From the NCBI RefSeq assembly GCF_001729785.1, contig NZ_CP017183.1, forward strand, positions 2,604,001-2,668,000: DNA of 64,000 nt, read 5' to 3'. The DNA comes from Enterobacter hormaechei subsp. xiangfangensis (lineage in GTDB: Bacteria > Pseudomonadota > Gammaproteobacteria > Enterobacterales > Enterobacteriaceae). This document shows, one piece after another, positions 44,836 through 52,606 of this stretch. The translations under genes and the position numbers were made by a program. The notes below the pieces were generated by a model. The model searched no databases. It saw only the letters and a program-made list of their open reading frames with translations, and was not told where the DNA came from. Position 1 is the stretch's first letter. Every line of letters starts with the position of its first letter.

Positions 44836-45906
44836 TTATAAAAAATTATCCTCTGGAGCTCTATCGAACAGTTCACCAGCCATTTTGGCGATACGTTCGT
44901 GCTGTACGAGTTTGTTTTTCCACTCCTGCGGAATACCGGAATAACCATATAATGCCCCCGCGATTTGTCCCGCCGTCGCTGCAACGCTGTCAGCATCATC
45001 GGCAAGGTTAGCTGCCAGTAGAATGGCATCGCGGAAATTATCCGTATTCCATACGGACCACATCGCGGCCTCAAGCGTATCAATAACGTAACCACTTGAA
45101 CGAACCTGGTCGCGAGTTTTTTGCTTATACTCACCCGCGTTTATGATCATTACACGCGCGCACAGTGGGAAAACATGAGGCGAAAAAGCTTCTTCTTTTT
45201 GATAACCGTTGATTAAATAGTGCAATACCAATCCGAGAAATTGGCATGCGTTAATTGATTCTACCGCGCCATGCGTTGCTCGACTCTGAGCCTGTGATTC
45301 GAAGTAAATCGCACGCAGTGATTTTCGACGAAAGATAGACACCGGTGCTTGACGAATAACCCCAGCATTACCAGCAGTGTGTTTCTCTGTATTACCATAC
45401 CAGGAAGGTCCGAGACGCATATACTGTTCAAGCGCGAACCGCGTCGTATTGCCGATATCGAAGCACCGACCATTACTGCTATTTTCTCCGTCAAGATACC
45501 ATTTCAGGAGATATTTTCTAAGCACATCGGTGTGCATTCTGTTTTCTGAAAGATAAGTCTCTGCCAGACATAATGCCATGGACGTATCATCTGTCCATTC
45601 ACCAGGTTTTAATTGAAAAGGCCCGCCACCAATCATATCTGCTACATGTTCACTGTCTCTTTTCTTAAACTCAAGAGTGGTGCCGACGGCGTCCCCAACA
45701 GCCAATCCCACAAACGCCCCAAGCGCTTTATCACGTGAAACATCTTCAGTCGTGACTAAAGGTAATGTTACATCCCATGGGAGAGATGAATTCGACGCAT
45801 CTATACTATTGCTTCTTAATCCATTACGGACATCAATTGGCATATAACATTGATAACGATCGGCATAATGATTGATTACTGAGTCTTTACTGTGAAGATC
45901 TTGCAT
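44836..45906 (-). CDS. ADP-ribosylglycohydrolase (DraG/ARH family), Tri1-like immunity candidate
   Basis: 356 residues from the ATG at 45906 (MQDLHSKDSVINHYADRY), preceded by AAGGG. An N-terminal extension of about 60 residues precedes the catalytic domain. Conserved motifs are KALGAFVGLAVGDAVGTTLE, the metal-binding GEWTDDTSMALCLAE, and LAANLADDADSVAATAGQIA. DraG-fold hydrolases remove ADP-ribose from proteins. In Serratia proteamaculans the T6SS immunity protein Tri1 is of this type, acts against the ADP-ribosyltransferase Tre1, and has an N-terminal extension. No ADP-ribosyltransferase toxin is seen nearby, so this is an orphan. Confidence 0.88.
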   Translation of the reverse strand: MQDLHSKDSVINHYADRYQCYMPIDVRNGLRSNSIDASNSSLPWDVTLPLVTTEDVSRDKALGAFVGLAVGDAVGTTLEFKKRDSEHVADMIGGGPFQLKPGEWTDDTSMALCLAETYLSENRMHTDVLRKYLLKWYLDGENSSNGRCFDIGNTTRFALEQYMRLGPSWYGNTEKHTAGNAGVIRQAPVSIFRRKSLRAIYFESQAQSRATHGAVESINACQFLGLVLHYLINGYQKEEAFSPHVFPLCARVMIINAGEYKQKTRDQVRSSGYVIDTLEAAMWSVWNTDNFRDAILLAANLADDADSVAATAGQIAGALYGYSGIPQEWKNKLVQHERIAKMAGELFDRAPEDNFL

Positions 45907-46026
45907 CACACACCCTTTAAATAGAGCAACAGGGGGGGTCATATGACAGACCATTATTCATCTTTTCTCTTACCAAAAAATCTTTGATTAATTTGAAGAA
46001 GGGAGATTGTAATCAAACACTGCGCA

Positions 46027-46372
46027 TCACTTGCGATATCTTTTTTGCCTTTTTAAGTATTCTACGCCTTGCTCATGAGGAAGAATAATCTTAAATCCTT
46101 GTCCCATTTGCGAAGCTATATACCTAGCATTGGACAATGCTGAGAAATTTCGTCATCAGTAGTATCAAACTCTTTGGACGCAAGCACTCCGAGATTCAAT
46201 GTGTGTAATTTACTTTTATATTTTTCAACACCAATGAGAATAGATTTAATATAATCTTACTGATTCTTCTCCATAACATATAAAGAAATGTAGGATATTG
46301 CTCTAATCGACTATTAATTGCATCAATAGCATCATTGATATAATCCAGCGCGGTATAATTTTCTTTACTCAT
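46027..46372 (-). pseudogene. small gene broken by two frameshifts
   Basis: Starts MSKENYTALDYINDAIDAIN (ATG 46372). The frame shifts after RRISKII to continue GVEKYKSKLHTLNLGVLASK, then shifts again after CPMLG to ASQMGQGFKIILPHEQGVEY, with a stop at 46027. All three segments look like one AT-rich protein of about 110 residues. Presumably a dead immunity gene. Confidence 0.6.
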
Positions 46373-46429
46373 GATCCAACTTAAATATATCCTTTTCACT
46401 TGAAAGAATCTTTGAAAGCGTGCTCTGGC

Positions 46430-46575
46430 GTAACCACTGCCGCCGTGGTGGTGTGAATTTTCTGATGCCCGACTTACTTGCCTGCGCTCCTGACGGATAT
46501 CGGTATAGCAATCCCTCCAGCGCCATCAGACGGCTGATGAAGTCCAGGCTCGACTCCTGATAGTGACGGTTTATG
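46430..46575 (-). pseudogene. vgrG remnant
   Basis: Scrambled pieces identical or nearly so to vgrG, including 45 or so bases coding the segment around SSLDFISRLMALEG, and shorter parts matching sequence about 350 bases away in vgrG. Shows that a third vgrG once lay here and was lost by deletion. Confidence 0.7.
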
Positions 46576-46681
46576 GTGGAGATGATATTGACAGGGCAGG
46601 GAAACCGACAAAGTCACCGATCATCTAAAAAAAGAAAAGCTACGCGTACGCTTGAATTTGTCCTGAATATCGAGTCAAAGA

Positions 46682-47755
46682 TTAGACATTTTCTATATGG
46701 AATGTTGACAGGATGATTTCGAGGCAGCGTTTATTCGCCTCGAAGTGGTAATCATGATAGTTACGGTGTCTGCCAATCAGTTCTGCATAGCACCAGACTT
46801 TGCCCACGCTAAAAATATAGCACTGGTAAACAGCGCGCATTTCTTCCTCTGCGCTGAACATTTCCCCCCGGCAAGTCCACAGTGTTTTTCCGAGGGATGG
46901 ATTAAACTCATTTGGAATAGTAGCAAGTGCTTCAGTCTTAAGCGTAACGGCAGGTTCTCGATCGTGAAACCGTTTAATCGAAACGCTAAAAACATCCTGC
47001 GCGGTAAACAACATCTCCTGCGAAAAAAAGCAAAGATTAATGACACCGTAGTTAATGCCATCAAACGAGTGCTCGACCACCAGGCGCGTTTCTGTAAGGG
47101 GATTCACCTGCCAGGATTCCGGTACTTTAAATCCACTGCTGTTTTTAGCACTGAGGTTCACGGTCTTAAGCAGTTCAGCCAGAACCAAGTTACTACGATG
47201 CAGTAAATCCCAGTTCACTACAGTAAAGTAAATATCATTCGCCAGCGCAGGGTAGTCGCGAGCGGCACAGGCCGCTTTAATCAGGAAATAATTTCCGCCT
47301 CCTTCTTGCGGATTGTAATCTTTCTGTACGGTATAACGTGAAATGACCTCGTCGCCGGACGAGTGCGTTTTGAGAGTTAACACATCTGCAAAAAGACCAC
47401 TACCGGAAGGATGAGCAATCAAGCGCTGATTCAACACTTTCTCGCCCATCAGTTCCAGTTTATTAAACAGCCAATCAGAGGGATTCATCTCCCACTGACA
47501 GCGTTCATAAGCGGCCCAAACTTCCATATAGGGTTGCGCATCATCGGTGGCATAGCGACCCAAGTTAGTCAAGCCGACCTCAGGAAGGTGCTGCGGGGTC
47601 AGTTCAGCTGGCTTAACACGATTTGGCAAAATCACCCAGTACTGAAGCATTTTTTTATCAGCAGAGGTATACAGGCATTTCCAGTAGTTCGCCTTAATCT
47701 CTTCATTGCTTGCGGTTGAGACGATGGGAAAAGCATAATTATTACCAGTGTTCAT
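46682..47755 (-). CDS. hypothetical protein upstream of dead vgrG and downstream of PAAR gene (orf357)
   Basis: 357 residues, no signal peptide or membrane segment. The C-terminal half has a strand-rich region (TRLVVEHSFDGINYGVINLC, SAEEEMRAVYQCYIFSVGKV) loosely like DUF1795-type chaperones, but I cannot assign it. It lies 14 bases downstream of orf148 and after the PAAR effector, so an adaptor, chaperone or immunity role is possible. Complete frame with moderate GC content. Confidence 0.6.
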   Translation of the reverse strand: MNTGNNYAFPIVSTASNEEIKANYWKCLYTSADKKMLQYWVILPNRVKPAELTPQHLPEVGLTNLGRYATDDAQPYMEVWAAYERCQWEMNPSDWLFNKLELMGEKVLNQRLIAHPSGSGLFADVLTLKTHSSGDEVISRYTVQKDYNPQEGGGNYFLIKAACAARDYPALANDIYFTVVNWDLLHRSNLVLAELLKTVNLSAKNSSGFKVPESWQVNPLTETRLVVEHSFDGINYGVINLCFFSQEMLFTAQDVFSVSIKRFHDREPAVTLKTEALATIPNEFNPSLGKTLWTCRGEMFSAEEEMRAVYQCYIFSVGKVWCYAELIGRHRNYHDYHFEANKRCLEIILSTFHIENV

Positions 47756-47769
47756 AAAACCTCTTCAAC

Positions 47770-48216
47770 TCAGACAGTGCTGCCAAACCAGATACCATAG
47801 AACATTAAGATACAGCCTAACGAGGCTAGACACTTTACTACCAGGCGTAATTTTGCCCCATACTTACCAGATAGTGATAATAATTTTGTATAGTTTGCTG
47901 CAGTGTTATAGCGCTTGTGATATCGCATAATAATATCGAAAATATTATTCAACATCACGACAAAAAACTTCGACAGAAGCACTGCCATAAAGGAAGCTGG
48001 TATTATTACTGATAATGACCGTGCAGTTTCTCTGGTAAGCAACGGGATGAACTTAGAAAAGCCAACCAAAACAATGACCAATACAAATGCACCAATCAGT
48101 ACTGAAATGAATTTTATTCCAAAGCCACGCCATTCTTCTTTTGTATACAGATCTTTTCCATTCCAGATATAGATCAAAGTGATTAAAATAAAAATCGTTA
48201 AGCCAGCCCATTTCAT
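47770..48216 (-). CDS. membrane protein, immunity candidate for the PAAR effector (orf148)
   Basis: 148 residues, four hydrophobic segments (about 3-18, 31-54, 66-88, 122-142), inner membrane. Starts 24 bases after the PAAR effector gene. Paralogous to orf149 and the stub at 44534. A polytopic immunity protein is typical of effectors that form pores or act on the inner membrane. Confidence 0.7.
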   Translation of the reverse strand: MKWAGLTIFILITLIYIWNGKDLYTKEEWRGFGIKFISVLIGAFVLVIVLVGFSKFIPLLTRETARSLSVIIPASFMAVLLSKFFVVMLNNIFDIIMRYHKRYNTAANYTKLLSLSGKYGAKLRLVVKCLASLGCILMFYGIWFGSTV

Positions 48217-48240
48217 TATTTCATTGTCCTCTCACATCCC

Positions 48241-49317
48241 TTAATCGCCTATCAAAACAGTAACACACCCGGTAATAATTGTCCCATCCCCGCTTTCTGT
48301 CAGAACAGAGGTGACGGCTGGCTCATCCTCTTCGCCATACAAATAGTCAAAGAAATCCAGTATAGGCTTGAATGCCACTTTTAGACTTGCATCACCCTTA
48401 AGCCCTACAAGCCCTGCAGCCCCACCAGTCACCCTGACGTTAACGGAATAATCTCTAGTGTCCCAGAAAGCGCTTCCACCTCCCGCGAGACCAGCAGACC
48501 CAAAGCTACCGTCGATTTTTGCTTCTCCGGAAACGATGCCCAGAATATCAAGGTTACCCGAAACTTCGCCTTTCACTCCTTTCGCTTCCGCACCGGCGTC
48601 AGCAGTCAAACCATACTTCCCATCATTGCCGGTATAAACTTCTAATACGGCTTTAGCTTCTGCTGTACCAATAGTTACATCCCCTGATACTCCACCATAC
48701 AACGTTCCTTCTTTACCCGCAGCAACCGAACCACCGTATTGCTCACCTGTCGCAGCGGCATTCGCATTCAAGCCATAAATATCGTTGCCGCCACCATACA
48801 GAGACCCCGTCGCATTGGCGACGGCGAGTTTATTACGCATTTCTGCCCGTAGCAGATCCTTACTTTTCATATTCCCAATTGTAATATCCGCCAACGCAAA
48901 ACCAGCTGAAGCGGTATCAAAATCACCGTTGAGGTTTTTATCTTCGAGGCTGGCGTACGCACCCAGAACACGAGCATCAAAATGTTCGCCGTGCATCATC
49001 CCATCTTCGCCGGCATTTTTCGCCAGCGTGCCCCCCCAATATTGAGGTGCTGCTGCTTTCGGTATGGCAGGTGCCGGTGAGCCGCTAACATCACACTTCG
49101 TCTTGTCTCCTTGACGTGCAAGTGGCATACCGTTAACGAAGACAGTACCGGAGCCCCCCACAATAATACCGCTGCCGTGCGTCGAGCAGGATAACGTATC
49201 ACCCTTTCGAGCGGCGGGAAAACCACCGATGATGACGTCCGGGCTTCCCGACTGTATTGGCCCCGAATGTGCGCTGACATCTATGGTCGCTCTGGCGGCA
49301 GGCTGTCCCATGTTCAA
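48241..49317 (-). CDS. PAAR-domain effector with glycine-rich C-terminal domain
   Basis: 358 residues. The PAAR domain fills residues 1-95 (GSPDVIIGGFPAARKGDTLS, then GSGIIVGGSGTVFVNGMPLA), the spike tip that caps VgrG. The rest (about 100-330) is rich in G/A/D with repeated strand-like units such as GLTADAGAEAKGVKGEVSGN and GNLDILGIVSGEAKIDG, suggesting an extended beta structure. The end is acidic. It follows vgrG2 by 15 bases and precedes a polytopic membrane protein, so a membrane-damaging toxin is a reasonable guess. No catalytic motif seen. Confidence 0.8.
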   Translation of the reverse strand: MNMGQPAARATIDVSAHSGPIQSGSPDVIIGGFPAARKGDTLSCSTHGSGIIVGGSGTVFVNGMPLARQGDKTKCDVSGSPAPAIPKAAAPQYWGGTLAKNAGEDGMMHGEHFDARVLGAYASLEDKNLNGDFDTASAGFALADITIGNMKSKDLLRAEMRNKLAVANATGSLYGGGNDIYGLNANAAATGEQYGGSVAAGKEGTLYGGVSGDVTIGTAEAKAVLEVYTGNDGKYGLTADAGAEAKGVKGEVSGNLDILGIVSGEAKIDGSFGSAGLAGGGSAFWDTRDYSVNVRVTGGAAGLVGLKGDASLKVAFKPILDFFDYLYGEEDEPAVTSVLTESGDGTIITGCVTVLIGD

Positions 49318-49332
49318 AAATCCTTCTACATA

Positions 49333-51291
49333 TTAGCTGTTAATTTTAACAACAGCGCCTTTAATATCTGTCAGGTTTGTACCATTGAGATGAAGAGTAT
49401 CATTAGCTTTCATCTCGGCATTTATTCCGCCGCCTAACTTCGTCAACTCCGTCCCTTTGAAGGATGCCACAGTAATACTCTCAGCCTTGAGTGTCCCTTC
49501 GGAAACGATAATTTCAATTGTCGATGGCGTGATAAGAATGTAGTTATCATTCACCTTTAACTTAATCGAGGTTGTCGCTTCCAGCAGAGCATTTCCCTCT
49601 TTATCCATAGTCAATACGGTTTGGTTTTTACCTACATTGAATTTGTGCTGATTACCCGTGTTGCTGGTTGAATTCGCCCCCACGTTCACGTCCCGGTTAC
49701 GCTTAACCGTTACGTGCTCATCCCGGCCGATAATTTTTTTACGGTCTACCCCTACGTCATGTGTCTCGCAGTTCTCGATCTCGGTGTCCATGTTTTTTTC
49801 AGCATGAATCCAGATCTGCTCTTGCCCAGCCTTATCCTCGAATCGTAGGGCATTGGCATTATCTTTGTGGCCATCCTTACTGCGGCTCATAAAACCCATC
49901 TGCGTCGCCGCAGCCGGCAGTGCCCACGGCGGCATGCTCGCGTCGTTATACACGCGACCGGTGATAATCGGACGGTCCGGGTCGCCGTTGATAAAGTCCA
50001 CCACCACCTCATCGCCGACGCGCGGGATTTGCACCCCGCCGTAGCCCTGGCCCGCCCAGGCGCTCGACACGCGCACCCAGCAGGAGCTGGTGTCATCGCC
50101 CTTCGCCAGGCGGTCCCAGTGGAACTTCACCTTCACGCGGCCATATTTGTCCGTCCAGATACTCTCCCCCTGCGGCCCCACCACTTTCGCCGTCTGCGGG
50201 CCGTAGGTGCGCGGCCACGCCGTGCTCTGCGCCGGACGGTAGGACACCGACGCCGGAATGACGCTGAAATCGGTGCGGTGAATGGTCTCCCCCTCACCGC
50301 TCGCGTAGCGGTTCTCCTCGAAATGGTAGCCCGCCGCCGTCACCAGATACTCGCCGTTATCGCTGAAGAACGGCGCGTTGGTGAGGGTAAAAATGTGGCC
50401 CGGCGCAATGCCCGCCGCCGTGGCCGTCGCCTGAATCTGCTGATGCTCCACCTGCCAGCGTTCCTGACGGATGCGGGCGTAGAATTCCGCATGGCCCGTC
50501 TCCACAAAGCGCCCCGGCCAGTCGTACACGTCGATGCTGCCCGGTTTCGGTGACGCCGGGTTCTGCTGGGCCTGGAACAGCCACGCGTTCGGCTTGCGGA
50601 AGTCATAGTCATCGAGGCTGTAAATCCCCGGCGTCACGCTGTCCTCCAGCGCCCACTGGCTGATGCCCTCTTCATCCGTACTGCCGCCGGACGGCGTCTG
50701 GTGGTAAGGAATGACCTCATAGCCGCTGAAAGGCTGGTGCTGGGTGGCGGCGTCGGTGAGCACCAGGGTGTGTTTGTCGGCCTCGTGGCTGAAGTAGTAC
50801 GCAATTCCCTCCAGCTCCATCAGACGGCTGATGAAGTCCAGGCTCGATTCCTGATACTGCACGCAGTAGTCCCACACGCGGTAGCTGCCGGTGAGTTTGT
50901 CCTCGAGGTTAACCTGATGCTCACCCAGCAGGGTTTTGACAATCTGCGGTACCGTCTGGCCCTGGAAGATACGCAGGTTGCGGTCGCGCTTCATCGGCCA
51001 CAGGTCCGGCTCCACCGTCAGCTGGTACACCGCGTAGCGGGTGCCCGTCAGCTCAACGGCGCTCACCGCCACGCGCGTCACCTTGCCGTTGATAAAGCGG
51101 GGAGTAAGCAGGCTCTGCGTGGGGATGGTCACTGTGACCGGCTGACCGAGCAGCCTGCTGCGGTCAATGCGCGCATCCGTGCCGAGCAGGGTCAGCGTCA
51201 GCGCGAACGACTCGGACATCGCCTCGCGGCCGGAGAGTTTCCAGAAAAGCAGCCCCTCGGCCGGGAGCTGGACGGTAATTCGGTTGAGCAT
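49333..51291 (-). CDS. vgrG: VgrG spike protein (VgrG2)
   Basis: 652 residues, a VgrG of standard length. Residues 1 to about 490 are almost identical to VgrG1. The beta-helix and C-terminus differ (GVDRKKIIGRDEHVTVKRNR, ending DIKGAVVKINS) and carry no effector domain. It probably carries the PAAR protein encoded next as its tip. Upstream are orf151, the lipase and its lipoprotein partner. Confidence 0.95.
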   Translation of the reverse strand: MLNRITVQLPAEGLLFWKLSGREAMSESFALTLTLLGTDARIDRSRLLGQPVTVTIPTQSLLTPRFINGKVTRVAVSAVELTGTRYAVYQLTVEPDLWPMKRDRNLRIFQGQTVPQIVKTLLGEHQVNLEDKLTGSYRVWDYCVQYQESSLDFISRLMELEGIAYYFSHEADKHTLVLTDAATQHQPFSGYEVIPYHQTPSGGSTDEEGISQWALEDSVTPGIYSLDDYDFRKPNAWLFQAQQNPASPKPGSIDVYDWPGRFVETGHAEFYARIRQERWQVEHQQIQATATAAGIAPGHIFTLTNAPFFSDNGEYLVTAAGYHFEENRYASGEGETIHRTDFSVIPASVSYRPAQSTAWPRTYGPQTAKVVGPQGESIWTDKYGRVKVKFHWDRLAKGDDTSSCWVRVSSAWAGQGYGGVQIPRVGDEVVVDFINGDPDRPIITGRVYNDASMPPWALPAAATQMGFMSRSKDGHKDNANALRFEDKAGQEQIWIHAEKNMDTEIENCETHDVGVDRKKIIGRDEHVTVKRNRDVNVGANSTSNTGNQHKFNVGKNQTVLTMDKEGNALLEATTSIKLKVNDNYILITPSTIEIIVSEGTLKAESITVASFKGTELTKLGGGINAEMKANDTLHLNGTNLTDIKGAVVKINS

Positions 51292-51300
51292 AATCTTTAT
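49795..51300. repeat. 1.5 kb direct repeat, vgrG2 copy
   Basis: Partner of 42480-43985 in the same orientation, 7.3 kb apart. Recombination between the two would delete the PAAR, orf148, orf357, ADP-ribosylglycohydrolase and orf149 genes and could swap the VgrG C-termini. Confidence 0.9.
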
Positions 51301-51375
51301 TCCGTAATGGTTTATGCTGAGAATATTTTTAACGCAAGGCTTTTTTAAACGTGAATGTTCTGGTTATTGGCCGTC

Positions 51376-51831
51376 TTACTCTTTAACCGGGGGCCTTTCC
51401 CCTTCATATTTATAAATCCACAGGGAATAGATTTTCAGAAACTCTGACAAAATGAATAAAAATCCATTTAGCCAGACATTCATCACGCCCGTGAAACTTA
51501 ACACGAGGGGAAAAAGGGAAACTGAGTAGCGAAACCCAACCAGACGCAGTATTTCCTGATAGAGTGCCAGTCTGCTCGCGTATAAATTCCGGGCGAAGAA
51601 GCACCATGCTGAGGCAATAAAAGAGAGCAACAACAAAAAATCGAGAATAAAGAAAAGAATAACCAGAGCGCTATACCCACCAGCAGACAGCGTGTTCACA
51701 ACCGTACTGAAGGCGTGTATATCGGAAATAAAAGGGATCTTGTCATGCCGCATGGACTGGGCACAATATAAGACAACGGCCAGGGCATCCATGCATCCCC
51801 AGAAAACGAAAACCTTATCTCTGGCGTTCAT
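51376..51831 (-). CDS. membrane protein of unknown function (orf151)
   Basis: 151 residues with three or four hydrophobic segments (ALVILFFILDFLLLLSFIAS is the strongest) and a charged C-terminus (KYEGERPPVKE). Lies 13 bases after the ankyrin lipoprotein gene. No family recognised and no similarity to orf148/149 that I can see. It may be an accessory or second immunity gene of the lipase module. Confidence 0.65.
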   Translation of the reverse strand: MNARDKVFVFWGCMDALAVVLYCAQSMRHDKIPFISDIHAFSTVVNTLSAGGYSALVILFFILDFLLLLSFIASAWCFFARNLYASRLALYQEILRLVGFRYSVSLFPLVLSFTGVMNVWLNGFLFILSEFLKIYSLWIYKYEGERPPVKE

Positions 51832-51844
51832 GACAGTTGAGCAA

Positions 51845-52606
51845 TCACTTAACCGGCGCGGGTGGCCATTCGCCCCCCTTCTGGATGAGCTTCTCTTTTA
51901 TTTCGTTTAATTTCTCGTATTGCTCACTGCCTCGCTCGAGTCCATTAAGCGCGTCCGCGAGCGCATTGCTCATCGACCAGCCATTTTTGGCCTTAATTGA
52001 CGGATCCGCTCCACGATCGAGCAGCAACAAGACATGATCGTAAGCCTGGTTATCCAGCGCATCAAACACCAGCGTTTTACCCAGTGAATTGGTTGAGTTG
52101 ACGTCAGCACCGCGATCGAGCATGGCTTCCAGCGTCTCTGTATTTTTCGCTTTAAGCGACTGGAAGACGATCGGTTCGTGGAAAACCTTATCTTTCACGT
52201 TGGGTGAGAGGCCACCGTCCAGCATCGCGTCGATCCAGTCCGCACTGTCTCCCTTTAGGGCAAATTCGGCAGGACTGCTTTTTCCCTGCGGTCGAGGCTG
52301 GAGCGGATCTGCGCCAGCCTTAACAAGCAACGTAATCACCTTTAAATGGGGCGATGTCTTTTTATCATTAATCGCGTTGCCGATGGCCCAAAAAAGCAGG
52401 GTCATATCCTGCTTTCCCGGTTTATTAAGATCGCTGTCTGGTGCAAGCGTCTTCACCGCGTCGACATCGCCTTCTTCAATCGCTTTCGCCAGTTCAAGCT
52501 GCTGACCGCTGAAGTAGTCCTGTGGATTAAGGTCCATATCCTGCTTACACCCCTGAATCATGAATAAAAAACATAACGCGACAAAAGCCATCAACCCTTT
52601 TTTCAC
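51845..52606 (-). CDS. tli: ankyrin-repeat lipoprotein, immunity partner of the lipase effector (Tli-like)
   Basis: 253 residues. Lipoprotein signal with the cleavage region FMIQGC (Cys20), so the mature protein is anchored in the periplasm. Five or six ankyrin-like repeats follow (for example LEAMLDRGADVNSTNSLGKT and HVLLLLDRGADPSIKAKNGW). Its ATG overlaps the lipase stop by four bases. Ankyrin lipoproteins are the known immunity type for Tle phospholipases in Enterobacter cloacae and related species, blocking the lipase at the periplasmic side. Confidence 0.88.
   Translation of the reverse strand: MKKGLMAFVALCFLFMIQGCKQDMDLNPQDYFSGQQLELAKAIEEGDVDAVKTLAPDSDLNKPGKQDMTLLFWAIGNAINDKKTSPHLKVITLLVKAGADPLQPRPQGKSSPAEFALKGDSADWIDAMLDGGLSPNVKDKVFHEPIVFQSLKAKNTETLEAMLDRGADVNSTNSLGKTLVFDALDNQAYDHVLLLLDRGADPSIKAKNGWSMSNALADALNGLERGSEQYEKLNEIKEKLIQKGGEWPPAPVK

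Noticed and set aside
46682..47755. orf357 as a second Eag chaperone
   Set aside because: Only a loose resemblance in the C-terminal half and twice the normal length; left as unknown.
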